Assembly (NCBI GenBank): GCA_963840665.1 | Contig: CAWIZO010000012.1 | Span: 62,001 to 126,000, forward strand | DNA from: DATFTE01 sp963840665 | GTDB taxonomy: Bacteria; Acidobacteriota; Terriglobia; Terriglobales; Acidobacteriaceae | Direction: 5' to 3' | Length of the DNA: 64,000 bases | Shown: positions 44,880-53,379 of the stretch, in pieces | Position numbering within the stretch: the stretch's first letter is position 1 | How the letters are laid out: every line of letters starts with the position of its first letter | Program-made: the position numbers and the translations under genes | The notes under the pieces: model-generated | Databases searched by the model: none | Told to the model about the DNA's origin: nothing | The model's input: only the letters and a program-made list of their open reading frames with translations

Positions 44880-46073
44880 TTATCTTTCTACTGCCATGGC
44901 TACTGCGTTGCCTCCGCCCAGGCAGAGGGCGGCAATGCCGCGGTGGACGTCGCGTCGAATCATTTCGTAGATGAGGCTGACGAGGACGCGGGCTCCGCTG
45001 GCGCCGATGGGGTGTCCGATGGCGACTGCGCCTCCGTTGACGTTGACTTTGTTGGGATCGAGCTTCAGTTCGCGCATCACGCCAAGCGCCTGCACTGAGA
45101 AAGCTTCGTTGAGTTCGTAGAGATCGACGTCTTCGTTTTTCCAGCCAGTTTTTTCCCAGATCTGACGTACTGCGCCCACCGGGGCCATCATCACCCATTT
45201 CGGTTCGACTCCACTGGTGGCTTGAGCGACGATGCGGACCATGGGTTGTGCGCCGAGCTCTTTGGCGCGGGCAGCGCTGGTGACGACGAGGGCGGCGGCA
45301 CCGTCATTCACTCCAGGAGCGTTGCCGGCGGTGACAGTGCCATCTTTTTTGAAGGCGGGTTTCAGCGAGCGCAGAACTTCAATGGTGGTGTCTTCGCGCG
45401 GCGATTCATCTTTGTCGAAGATCGTCGGGGGCGCGCCTTTCTTCTTCGCGGGAATTTCGACGGGGACAATCTGCGCTTTGAGGCGGCATTCTTTCTGGGC
45501 GGAGATCGCCTTGCGATGAGAGTTGACGGCGAACTCATCCTGCTCTTCGCGAGTGATGTTGTATTTCTCAGCGACGTTCTCTCCGGTGATGCCCATGTGA
45601 TAGTCGTTGTAGATGTCCCAAAGGCCGTCGTGAACCATGGAGTCGATGAGTTGCTGATTGCCGAGGCGGTATCCCTTGCGCGCTTGCATGAGGAGATAGG
45701 GCGCGTTGGTCATGGATTCCATGCCTCCGGCAACGACGATGGAACTGTTGCCGGTCTGAATCGCTTGCGCTGCGAGAGCGACGGCTTTGAGTCCGGAGCC
45801 GCAAACCTTGTTTATAGTCATGGCACCTACTTCAGGAGGCAAACCTCCGAAGATGGCGGCCTGTCGCGCGGGATTTTGACCGAGTCCAGCGGAGATGACG
45901 TTGCCCATGATGCACTCGTCCACCTGCTTAGGATCGATGTGAGCGCGGCTCACGGCTTCGCGCACGACCATGGCGCCGAGTTGCGGCGCGGTGAAATCAG
46001 AGAGACTGCCCTGAAACTTTCCGACGGGCGTGCGGCAGCCGGAGATGATGACAACCTCGTCAGATGCGGTCAT
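44880..46073 (-). CDS. Acetyl-CoA C-acetyltransferase (thiolase)
   Basis: The 397-residue enzyme has the thiolase nucleophile cysteine in INKVCGSGLKAVA, GHPIGASGARVLVSLIYEM with the histidine, and the second cysteine in ALCLGGGNAVA. It condenses two acetyl-CoA or cleaves 3-ketoacyl-CoA. Degradative and biosynthetic types cannot be told apart by eye. It stands alone; no crotonase or dehydrogenase adjoins it. Confidence 0.92.
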   Translation of the reverse strand: MTASDEVVIISGCRTPVGKFQGSLSDFTAPQLGAMVVREAVSRAHIDPKQVDECIMGNVISAGLGQNPARQAAIFGGLPPEVGAMTINKVCGSGLKAVALAAQAIQTGNSSIVVAGGMESMTNAPYLLMQARKGYRLGNQQLIDSMVHDGLWDIYNDYHMGITGENVAEKYNITREEQDEFAVNSHRKAISAQKECRLKAQIVPVEIPAKKKGAPPTIFDKDESPREDTTIEVLRSLKPAFKKDGTVTAGNAPGVNDGAAALVVTSAARAKELGAQPMVRIVAQATSGVEPKWVMMAPVGAVRQIWEKTGWKNEDVDLYELNEAFSVQALGVMRELKLDPNKVNVNGGAVAIGHPIGASGARVLVSLIYEMIRRDVHRGIAALCLGGGNAVAMAVER

Positions 46074-46320
46074 GAACGACTCCTCGTATGAATTCGCGAC
46101 TCTCCATTATAGATGTCGCGAGCAAGCGAAACGTTGAAATTCCCCGGTGCGGAGAAGTGCGGGGAGATTTCGCGGCGATGCGATACTCGGACACGATGAA
46201 TGACATTTTCTTCGATGAGGTGAGTGTGATGAGGATGAAGATCGGAGAATTTTTGTCACGCGGAGTACCCAAGGTGACTTTGGTGTGTCGGTCGCATGCG
46301 CGTGCGATGTCATTTTTCTC

Positions 46321-46349
46321 TTGACATCACATTTTGTTGACTCTATACA
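46321..46349 (+). promoter_or_regulatory. Consensus promoter of the mini-transcript
   Basis: TTGACA (46321-46326), a 17-bp spacer and TATACA (46344-46349) form an almost ideal sigma-70 promoter. Just after it, TGCAAC (46359-46364) and GTTGCA (46373-46378) make an inverted repeat around the expected start, sharing the CAGTTGCAAC motif of the Fur-linked sites. Confidence 0.65.
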
Positions 46350-46413
46350 ATCAAACAGTTGCAACAGAAGACCGTTGCATAGTCCATGAAAAATGGAAAG
46401 GGAGAATAGATCA

Positions 46414-46464
46414 ATGGCAACCAAGAAGAAAGCAGCAAAAAAGGGCGGCAAGAAGAAGCACTAA
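46414..46464 (+). CDS. Sixteen-residue lysine-rich micro-ORF
   Basis: The ORF encodes MATKKKAAKKGGKKKH. Nine of its 16 residues are lysine and, apart from T3 and H16, the rest are Ala or Gly, like the tails of histone-H1-like proteins. AAAGGGAGA lies about 8 bp before the ATG as RBS. Promoter, inverted repeat, RBS and terminator all fit around it, so the unit should be transcribed; whether the peptide is made, or the RNA itself matters, cannot be told. Confidence 0.5.
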   Translation: MATKKKAAKKGGKKKH

Positions 46465-46489
46465 TCGCCCAGGCAAAGCAAGGAACCGA

Positions 46490-46519
46490 GGGGACGCGAA
46501 AGCGTCCCCTAAGTTTTTG
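46490..46519 (+). terminator. Strong terminator of the mini-transcript
   Basis: GGGGACGC and GCGTCCCC form a perfect 8-bp stem with a GAAA tetraloop, followed by TAAGTTTTTG. It closes a transcript of about 160 bases. Confidence 0.85.
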
Positions 46520-46543
46520 TCGGGAGGCTTCATCGTGGAGTAG

Positions 46544-46608
46544 GGGTCCTTCGACTGCGGTGCGCTTCTCGCTTCGCAAGAAGCGCCCCTTCGCTCAGGA
46601 TGACAATT
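46544..46608. repeat. GGTCCTTCGAC-type dispersed repeat
   Basis: GGGTCCTTCGACTGCGGTGC, an internal hairpin (CGCTTCTCGCTTCG / CGAAGCG-like), and CGCTCAGGATGACA. It lies 13 bp after the helicase stop codon. Confidence 0.65.
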
Positions 46609-46621
46609 TGTTACGGCCTTG

Positions 46622-49540
46622 CTACTTGATCGAGTACAAGCGCTTTTCAGTTTCGGGGCAGAGGTTGCGGTAGGGGCAATAGGAGCAGTGAAAGCCGGGG
46701 GTCGGGTGGAATTTTTCGTCGGCGATATCGTGGGCTACTTCTTCCACGCGGGCCTGGGCCTTTTGCAATTCAAGGCTATCGCGCACTGATGCCACTGAGT
46801 TATTGTCGGCGAGGTTGTAGAGGACCAGGCGGTCGACGCGGTATCCCCACTTGGCTTTTGCGGCCAGGGCATAGATGGAAAGCTGAAGGCTTTCATCGGC
46901 GTCGTCCTGCGTCTGGGGCTTTCCGGTCTTGTAGTCGGTGATGGCCACCGAGCCGTCACCCAGATCATCCACGCGATCCATGCGTCCCACGATCGTGGTG
47001 GCGCCCATCTTCATTTCAAACTGTTCCTCAGTGTGAAGAACTTGCGGGAAACCGTTGCGAAGGTTGACGGCGATGAAGTCTTTTAACTGCTCGATTCCCT
47101 GCTTCTCGTAGAGCTCGAACTGATAGGGATCCTGAAAGCCCGCGGAAGCAAGATCGGCGCGAAAGAGGTCGATGAGCGTGGTCTCGTCCATGGGACGGTT
47201 GGCGCGGACCGAATCGTAATAGGCCTTGAGCACGCGATGCATCGAGGCGCCGTATTGCAGAGGTCCGGGCGGCTCTGTGGGCAGGCGCCATTCGCGTTCG
47301 AGCTTGAATTGAAGCGGACACTTCTCGTAGGCAGCGACGGCGCTGGCGCTGAGGCGGGCAGCGAGATTAGAAACGGGCGACAGAGTTAGCCATTCCTCGG
47401 TGCGGGTGAGAGGAACAGAGGCCACCGCGAAGATGTCGGTTTGGAAGTCTCGTGGCTGGCGAACGCGCACTGCCGCCGTTAGCTTGCGATCTTTGGAAAG
47501 CTCGCGCAAGTAGCCGGGCGGCGAGGGATCGGTCTTCCCGGTTCCTTTTTTTCCGTACATGGTGAGCGAGTCGCGGGCGCGCGTCATCGCGACATAGAAG
47601 AGACGGCGTTCTTCCTGTTCGTGGAGGGTCTTATCATCTCCCTGGCCGGCGGAATCCGGATCGCGCAAGCGCTGCGGAAATTCGAACAGAGGCTCTTTGA
47701 AGTTTGATGGAAACGAACCAGAGCGTGCGCGGAGAACAAAGACGTAATCAAACTCGAGACCCTTGGCGGCGTGAGCGGTGAGCAATCTGACCGCATCGTC
47801 CGAGGTAGAGGGTACAGGGATGCTGCCCATGGCGTCGCGGAAGTCATCGAGGTATTCGAGCAACTCGCTGAGCTTGCGGGTTTCAGTAATGGGCTTGTTT
47901 TCCCATCGGGAGGTGAAATCGAGCAGCGCTATCATGGGAGGCGATTCACGGCGGAGATCGAAGCGGCGAACAATGATTTCGAGCGCCGCGCGAGCGTCGG
48001 CTGAGCGGGTGTCTATCTCTTCTTTGGCTGCCTTGATGGATTCAAGGACCGCGGGACCGCCAGGAATTTTTTCAAGCACAGTGGCAACACCAGGGCCTGG
48101 GTCGTCGCGAGGAAGAGCGCGAATGCCGGCGCGAAGCTCCTCAGGCTTGACCGTGAATTGCGGTAGAGCGGCGACACGAAACAGGCTGGAACTGTCGCGG
48201 AGCGAAACTATTGCGCCGGCACAGGCGAGCAAATCGCGAACTTCGGGAGTGTCGGCGGCGTTGAGGTTTTCAATGGAAAACGGAATTTCCTTTTCCGCCA
48301 GCAGGCGCGCCACCTCATCGTTGTTCAAATGCGAGCGGTAGAGCACAGCGAAGTCTTTCCACGAGGCACGGAGCTGTTTCTTCTTCTCGAGGATGGTGGC
48401 GACCACATCAGCGCCCTCCACTTCTTTGTCGGCGAAAGCCATTTCGACTGGAACGGTGGGAAAGGGCTTCCCGTCCGCCTGGGCTTGTTCTTCACGGGCT
48501 GAGACAAGAGGAGACCGACGGTAAGCCAGGACGTTCTTCGTGGTGGAGAAGACTTCGGGATTCTTTGCGATGACGCCGAAGGCGGACTGCAGAATGGGAG
48601 TCGTGGAACGGCGATTCTTCTCGAGGACGACGAGGCCAGCGTTGGGGAAATGATGCTGGAAGAGCGCGAAAGCCGCGCTCGATGCTCCGCGAAAGCGGTA
48701 GATAGCCTGATCGGGGTCGCCGACGGCGAAGACATTGCGTTCCTCGCCTGCGAGACGCTGCAGGATTTTTACTTGGGCGAAGTTAGCGTCCTGAAATTCG
48801 TCAAAGAGGATGAAACGGGCTCCGCGGCGTTCCTGTTCGAGGATCTGCGGGTCACTCTCGAGAAGATCGTAGGTGCGGGTGATCATCTGTCCGAAGGTGC
48901 CAAGGTTGAGCTCCCGCAGAATGCGGTCGGCGGTGGAAAAGACGTGCGAGATTTCCTGGCATCGTCCGTGGGCCTCGTCAGGAGTGAGATTGACGGCGTC
49001 TTTCGACTTGCTGACTCGCGGGACTGCCACTTCACCGCAGCCGACGCGGCGAACGTACTCCGCATATTTTTCGGGAGTGACAAGCTCATCCTGGCAGCGG
49101 CGCATGAATTCCAGCAAATCGCTGAGGAATTGGCTGACGTTGGCGGCGCGTACAAAGTAGTCGAGTTTGAGTTCGCGGATGCGGCGGCGCAAGAGAATCC
49201 ACAGATCGGCGTCCTCCAGAAGGTCGAAGCCCTTGCCACGGCGAATCAGAAGCTCATTGCAATAGGCGTGGAAAGTCTTGGTCTTCAGTTCGGAAACATC
49301 GGTCCCGCGAAGCTCGGCGCGAACGCGCTCGGCCATCTCACGAGCGGAGTTCTCAGTGTAGGTAACGGCGAGGATTTCATCGGGGCGGACGCCTTCTTCC
49401 CTGATAAGGCGTGCGATGCGGCGGATGAGGACGGTGGTCTTGCCGGTTCCGGCACCCGCGACGACGAGCATAGGACCGTAGACGTGTTCGATGGCCTGGC
49501 GCTGGCGATCGTCAGGGGTAAAAGAGTGCTTTGCGGGCAT
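46622..49540 (-). CDS. UvrD/AddA-type helicase fused to a nuclease domain
   Basis: The 972-residue protein has SF1A helicase motifs: Q-motif at the N-terminus, Walker A VVAGAGTGKTT, motif II DEFQDAN, motif III GDPDQAIYRFRGA, motif V TAHAAKGLEFDYVFVL and motif VI FYVAMTRARDSL. A PD-(D/E)XK nuclease (GRMDRVDDLG, AITDYKTGKP) closes it. Four cysteines (C in EKCPLQFKLE, then CSYCPYRNLC) form an iron-sulfur staple as in AddB and Cas4. It should process DNA ends in repair or recombination. No separate AddB partner is adjacent. Confidence 0.9.
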   Translation of the reverse strand: MPAKHSFTPDDRQRQAIEHVYGPMLVVAGAGTGKTTVLIRRIARLIREEGVRPDEILAVTYTENSAREMAERVRAELRGTDVSELKTKTFHAYCNELLIRRGKGFDLLEDADLWILLRRRIRELKLDYFVRAANVSQFLSDLLEFMRRCQDELVTPEKYAEYVRRVGCGEVAVPRVSKSKDAVNLTPDEAHGRCQEISHVFSTADRILRELNLGTFGQMITRTYDLLESDPQILEQERRGARFILFDEFQDANFAQVKILQRLAGEERNVFAVGDPDQAIYRFRGASSAAFALFQHHFPNAGLVVLEKNRRSTTPILQSAFGVIAKNPEVFSTTKNVLAYRRSPLVSAREEQAQADGKPFPTVPVEMAFADKEVEGADVVATILEKKKQLRASWKDFAVLYRSHLNNDEVARLLAEKEIPFSIENLNAADTPEVRDLLACAGAIVSLRDSSSLFRVAALPQFTVKPEELRAGIRALPRDDPGPGVATVLEKIPGGPAVLESIKAAKEEIDTRSADARAALEIIVRRFDLRRESPPMIALLDFTSRWENKPITETRKLSELLEYLDDFRDAMGSIPVPSTSDDAVRLLTAHAAKGLEFDYVFVLRARSGSFPSNFKEPLFEFPQRLRDPDSAGQGDDKTLHEQEERRLFYVAMTRARDSLTMYGKKGTGKTDPSPPGYLRELSKDRKLTAAVRVRQPRDFQTDIFAVASVPLTRTEEWLTLSPVSNLAARLSASAVAAYEKCPLQFKLEREWRLPTEPPGPLQYGASMHRVLKAYYDSVRANRPMDETTLIDLFRADLASAGFQDPYQFELYEKQGIEQLKDFIAVNLRNGFPQVLHTEEQFEMKMGATTIVGRMDRVDDLGDGSVAITDYKTGKPQTQDDADESLQLSIYALAAKAKWGYRVDRLVLYNLADNNSVASVRDSLELQKAQARVEEVAHDIADEKFHPTPGFHCSYCPYRNLCPETEKRLYSIK

Positions 49541-49612
49541 TGAGGTGAGGATAGCAGAGAGAGGCTGAGGATATCCGTCGGGGGAATTTTCGGGGATCCA
49601 AGGTTTGGCGGG

Positions 49613-50386
49613 TCAGGGACTAAGCGTGAAAATGACTGTGATTTGTGTCCGTACTTGAACCGGTTTCCCGTCGAGAAGATAAGGCTTATAGCGCCACTGT
49701 TGTACAGCACCGGCCGCTGCAGGCGTGAGTTCCGGAGGGCCAGAGATTCGTTCCAGTTCAGAAATGCGGCCGTCTCGTCCAATCAGCGCGTTCAGCACCA
49801 CCGTTCCTTGAATATGGTTATTTCGCGCCGCCAGAGGATAAGTCGGTTGGACTTTGTGAATAAGGAGGCCCTGCGCCATGCCTTGCGAGATTCGCACGGT
49901 ATCCGGCAAGTCTTTGTTACTCGAACTCTGGGTTTCTGGCACCGGGGGCGGGGACTTGTCAGTAATCCTGTCGCTGAAGGCAAAATCAAAAGGAACCTTA
50001 GTGGAGGCTTTGACAGGTTTGTCGCCCTTGATGAACGGCTTGAACTTCCACTTCCTGGCGGCAGCGACGGCGGCTTGAGCGAGGATCGGGTCTCCGCTGA
50101 CGACCTCGACCGCTTCTACGTCGCCAGTTTCCGAGACCAACAGCTTCACGATTACTTCGCCCTGAAGTTGCTGACGTTCTGCCTCGATGGGATAGTCTGC
50201 TTTCTGAATCTTGACGGGCTCGAGACTGGTCGAGTCGCCCGGAGCCGTGGTTGGCGGCTTGGTCGCCTCGGCGGATTGGGAAGGAGTCGCGGTCTGGTCC
50301 GAAGGCTTTATGTCGGAGCCTTTGTCGGATTGGGCGCTTGCAGAGAGTGCCGTCGCGAGCAATAACAAGACGATACGTGGACGCAT
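49613..50386 (-). CDS. Periplasmic protein with two TonB C-terminal domains
   Basis: The 257-residue product has a signal peptide (IVLLLLATALSASA), a Pro/Thr-rich linker and two TonB_C domains: residues about 55-140 (ADYPIEAERQQLQGEVIVKL, SETGDVEAVEVVSG, AARKWKFKPFI) and 165-257 (VQPTYPLAARNNHIQGTVVL, DGRISELERISGPPEL, WRYKPYLLDGKPV). TonB_C domains contact outer-membrane receptors or other partners. The N-terminus looks like a cleavable signal rather than the TonB anchor helix. It sits between rsmE and the helicase on the same strand. Confidence 0.85.
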   Translation of the reverse strand: MRPRIVLLLLATALSASAQSDKGSDIKPSDQTATPSQSAEATKPPTTAPGDSTSLEPVKIQKADYPIEAERQQLQGEVIVKLLVSETGDVEAVEVVSGDPILAQAAVAAARKWKFKPFIKGDKPVKASTKVPFDFAFSDRITDKSPPPVPETQSSSNKDLPDTVRISQGMAQGLLIHKVQPTYPLAARNNHIQGTVVLNALIGRDGRISELERISGPPELTPAAAGAVQQWRYKPYLLDGKPVQVRTQITVIFTLSP

Positions 50387-50457
50387 GGCTGAACGATTCT
50401 ATCGTGGGACTTCGGCGCGGCAAAGAAATTGATTCCGGGAACCCCAACTCAGACTCA

Positions 50458-50520
50458 GGGTCCCTCGACTGCGCGAGGCGATTCGCTTCGCTCATCGCCA
50501 TGCTCCGCTCGGGATGACAG
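50458..50520. repeat. GGTCCCTCGAC-type dispersed repeat
   Basis: GGTCCCTCGACTGCGCGAGG then CGCTCGGGATGACAG. It lies 33 bp after the rsmE stop codon; the sister copy is at 51309. Confidence 0.7.
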
Positions 50521-50553
50521 CAGCGAAGAATGTACAGGATGACAAGGCGCGGG

Positions 50554-51258
50554 TTATGGCAGGGCGGAGAGGGCGATGGCTAGCGCAGCGATGGCAGCGG
50601 TTTCTGCGCGGAGGATGGTTGGGCCCAGGGAGGCGGAGGTCCACCCAGCCTCTTGGAATTGCTTTAGTTCTGCTTCTGTCCATCCACCTTCAGGGCCGAG
50701 GGCGAGGGTAAGGGTCGATGCGGCGGTTGGGATCGCGTCACGAAGCATGACGGAGGTCTCGTTTTCCGAGAGAACAATCGCGGGTGAGGCAGCGCCAAGC
50801 ACATCTTTGAGTTTGACCGGCACGAGAATTTCCGGGGGACTTGTGCGGCGCGATTGTTCGGAGGCTTGCAGGGCGAGGCGTTGCCAGCGGTCGCGCCGCT
50901 TGGGGACGGCAGAGACGAGGTGAGCCTCTGTGCGTTGCGCGATCACGGGGATGATGCGAGCCACGCCGAGTTCCGTACATTTTTCGATGGCCCATTCCAT
51001 GCGGTCGAATTTGAAGATGGAGAGGACGAGGGTGATGTTGGCCGGTTTAGCGGCGCGGATTTCTTCGCCGAGTTCGAATTCCACGCGGTCGGTGGTGACG
51101 GACGTGATGCGCGCCTGACGAACAGCAGTCGGCGTCGTGATGTCGAACTCCTGGCCGACACGGGCGCGGAGGACGCGGGAGAGATGTGAGGCGTGTTCTC
51201 CGGTAAGCGTGGCGTGATTTTCTGAAACTTCATCGGCGATGAAGCGGCGGCGGGTCAT
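50554..51258 (-). CDS. rsmE: 16S rRNA m3U1498 methyltransferase RsmE
   Basis: The 234-residue enzyme has the PUA-like N-domain (MTRRRFIADEVSENHATLTG) and the SPOUT domain with NITLVLSIFKFDRMEWAIEK, CTELGVARIIPVI and LALGPEGGWTEAEL. It methylates U1498 of 16S rRNA with S-adenosylmethionine. The start at 51258 marks the family N-terminus; the upstream in-frame extension to 51369 overlaps a repeat. It lies downstream of dnaJ on the same strand, an order I recall from several phyla. Confidence 0.92.
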   Translation of the reverse strand: MTRRRFIADEVSENHATLTGEHASHLSRVLRARVGQEFDITTPTAVRQARITSVTTDRVEFELGEEIRAAKPANITLVLSIFKFDRMEWAIEKCTELGVARIIPVIAQRTEAHLVSAVPKRRDRWQRLALQASEQSRRTSPPEILVPVKLKDVLGAASPAIVLSENETSVMLRDAIPTAASTLTLALGPEGGWTEAELKQFQEAGWTSASLGPTILRAETAAIAALAIALSALP

Positions 51259-51308
51259 TGGGAGTAGTTTAGCGGATTCACCTCGTCGGTTGGGCGAAGA
51301 AGGCGCAA

Positions 51309-51369
51309 GGTCCCTCGACTTCGCAGGGCGATTCGCTTCGCTCATCGCTTGCTTCGCTCGGGATGACAA
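51309..51369. repeat. GGTCCCTCGAC-type dispersed repeat
   Basis: GGTCCCTCGACTTCGCAGGG then TTCGCTCGGGATGACAA, 12 bp after the dnaJ stop codon. Confidence 0.7.
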
Positions 51370-51381
51370 TTTAGGAAAAAC

Positions 51382-52503
51382 TTAGCCGAAGATGTCTTTT
51401 ACTTTGCCTAGCAGGGTGCGGCGTTGGGGCTTGTTCTCCACGTGGGTGATGCCTTCGAGTTCCTGCATGAGTTCGCGCTGGCGCTTGGTGAGTTTTTGCG
51501 GCGTCTGGAGACGGATCTCGACGAACAGGTCTCCTTTGCCGTGGCCGTTGAGCACGGGTATGCCTTTGTTGCGGACCCGCAGCGTGGTTCCGGATTGCGT
51601 GCCTTCGGGAATCTTCAGCGTGTGATTCCCTTCCAGCGTGGGAACACTGATCTCAGCACCGAGAGCGGCCTGAGTGAATGAGATCGGCATCACGCAGTGC
51701 AGGTCATTGCCTTCGCGTTCGAAGAAAGAATGCTCTTTGACGTTGAGGACGACGTAGAGGTCTCCGGGAGGCCCGCCGAAGGGTCCAGCTTCGCCATACC
51801 CGGAAAAGCGGATGCGCGTGCCATCTTCAACGCCTGCAGGAATTTTGGTTTCAACGACGCGTTGGCGGAGTACGCGGCCTTCGCCTTTGCACTTGATACA
51901 GGGGTCGGTGATGACGCTGCCGCTGCCCTGGCAAGTAGGACAGGTACGGGCGATGCTGAAGAAGCCTTGCTGGTAGCGGACTTGGCCGCGTCCCGCGCAG
52001 GACTTGCAGGTGGCGGGAGCCTTTCCGCTGGCCGCGCCGGATCCGTGGCAATCTTCGCAAGTCTCGTGGCGGCGGACGTTGACTTTGGTTTCGGTGCCAA
52101 AATAAGCGTCTTCGAAGTCGATGGTCAGATCTTCGCGCAGGTCGGCGCCACGCTGGGCGCGGGTGCGGCGATTACCGGAGGAGCGACCTCCGAACATCTC
52201 TCCAAAACCGAAGCCGAGGAAGTCGTTGAGGATTTCGTTGAGATCGACACCGGCGGCGGGATCGAATCCGCCCATGCCGTTGCTGACGCCAGCGTGTCCG
52301 AAACGGTCGTAGGCGGAGCGCTTATCGGCGTCGCAGAGGACGGCGTAGGCTTCGCTACATTCCTTGAATTTTTCTTCCGCGTCGGGATTGTTGGGATTGC
52401 GATCGGGATGGTACTGGAGCGCCAGCTTGCGGTAGGCGCTCTTAACCTCCTGCTCGGTCGCAGTGCGGGTGATGCCCAGCACTTCGTAATAGTCGCGTTT
52501 CAC
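51382..52503 (-). CDS. dnaJ: Chaperone DnaJ
   Basis: The 373-residue protein has the J domain (KRDYYEVLGITRTATEQEVK, HPD motif in YHPDRNPNN), the G/F linker, four CxxCxGxG zinc knuckles (CEDCHGSG, CKSCAGRG, CPTCQGSG, CIKCKGEG) and the C-terminal substrate domain. It is the DnaK co-chaperone; dnaK is not in the window. It follows grpE on the same strand with a 100-bp repeat-filled gap. Confidence 0.97.
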   Translation of the reverse strand: MKRDYYEVLGITRTATEQEVKSAYRKLALQYHPDRNPNNPDAEEKFKECSEAYAVLCDADKRSAYDRFGHAGVSNGMGGFDPAAGVDLNEILNDFLGFGFGEMFGGRSSGNRRTRAQRGADLREDLTIDFEDAYFGTETKVNVRRHETCEDCHGSGAASGKAPATCKSCAGRGQVRYQQGFFSIARTCPTCQGSGSVITDPCIKCKGEGRVLRQRVVETKIPAGVEDGTRIRFSGYGEAGPFGGPPGDLYVVLNVKEHSFFEREGNDLHCVMPISFTQAALGAEISVPTLEGNHTLKIPEGTQSGTTLRVRNKGIPVLNGHGKGDLFVEIRLQTPQKLTKRQRELMQELEGITHVENKPQRRTLLGKVKDIFG

Positions 52504-52519
52504 GTTCGCCGGAATAAGT

Positions 52520-52612
52520 TTGGTCCTCGGTCGTTCGTCGTTTGTTGTTGGTCACTGCGTCGTGGGCGGTTTTGACTACCGACCGACGACTACCGACCAC
52601 CGACTAATGATC
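52520..52612. repeat. GTCGGTAGTCG-type short repeats between dnaJ and grpE
   Basis: GTCGTTTGTTGTTGGTCACTG and CGACCGACGACTACCGACCA are degenerate inverted copies of the GTCGGTGGTCG unit seen at 21128; they overlap the end of grpE. Confidence 0.5.
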
Positions 52613-53176
52613 GTTTCTTGCCACTTTCACCATGGCTGGGCGAATCAGGCGGTCTTTTATTTTGTAACCGCGCTGCAACTCTTCCAGCACTTCATGGTCT
52701 TTGGCCTTATTCGTGTCAACCATCTCGATGGCTTCATGGACATGCGGATCAAACTGCTGTCCTTTGGCCGGAACCGGCTGAAGCCCGAGCTTGGTCAACG
52801 CATCCTGCAATTGTTTATAGATGAGCTCAACGCCTCCGCGGAACTCGGATTTTTCCGGAGCGGATTGCAAAGCACGCTCAAAGCTGTCGAGAACCGGGAG
52901 CAGCGGCTTGATGGCGTCGGCGACCGCGTATTCGCGGAACTCTTGTTGTTCACGCGCGGCGCGCTTGCGGGCGTTTTCGAATTCGGCCTGCAGACGAGCG
53001 AGGCGATCGACGAGATTGTCGCGCTCGGCCTTCAGCTTCTGCAGCTCAGAGTCGCGGCCTTCCGCCGGTTCGGCGTTGCGGACAGGGATCTCCTCGGTGT
53101 CGTCGGATGCGGGGAGTTCGTGCTCGGTGTCGAGTTGTTCAGGATCGAGTTCGGATTTTCCGTTAGTACGTGGCAT
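52604..53176 (-). CDS. grpE: Nucleotide exchange factor GrpE
   Basis: The 190-residue product has the long acidic N-terminal coiled coil (QKLKAERDNLVDRLARLQAE, FENARKRAAREQQEFREYA) and the beta domain ending (FDPHVHEAIEMVDTNKAKD, VLEELQRGYKIKDRLIRPA, MVKVARND). It exchanges ADP for ATP on DnaK. It lies between hrcA and dnaJ. Confidence 0.95.
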   Translation of the reverse strand: MPRTNGKSELDPEQLDTEHELPASDDTEEIPVRNAEPAEGRDSELQKLKAERDNLVDRLARLQAEFENARKRAAREQQEFREYAVADAIKPLLPVLDSFERALQSAPEKSEFRGGVELIYKQLQDALTKLGLQPVPAKGQQFDPHVHEAIEMVDTNKAKDHEVLEELQRGYKIKDRLIRPAMVKVARNDH

Positions 53177-53261
53177 AGATGCTTTCCGCTAGTGCTGTCC
53201 GCGGCACTTACTTGCCGGGCTAGTTTCTTTCGCCCCTTCGGAGCTTATTCGTTCTACGTTT

Positions 53262-53320
53262 TCTTTCCCACGGCTTGCGCCGTGGTCTGCATTCTTTCGC
53301 CGCTTCGCGGTTGGGAATCG
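53262..53320. repeat. CCACGGCTTGCGCCGTGG-type dispersed hairpin
   Basis: CCCACGGCTTGCGCCGTGG and CGCCGCTTCGCGG form two short hairpins in a row, 60 bp after the hrcA stop. A near copy lies at 57346-57393. Confidence 0.7.
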
Positions 53321-53379
53321 TGCTGGGTTCCCTTTACCCTCCCTACTTCTCGTTCATCTTGGCCGGCGGGACGCCGACG

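Noticed and set aside
46088..46324. 78-codon plus-strand frame upstream of the mini-transcript
   Set aside because: No RBS; it overlaps the promoter at 46321 and has shadow-like composition.
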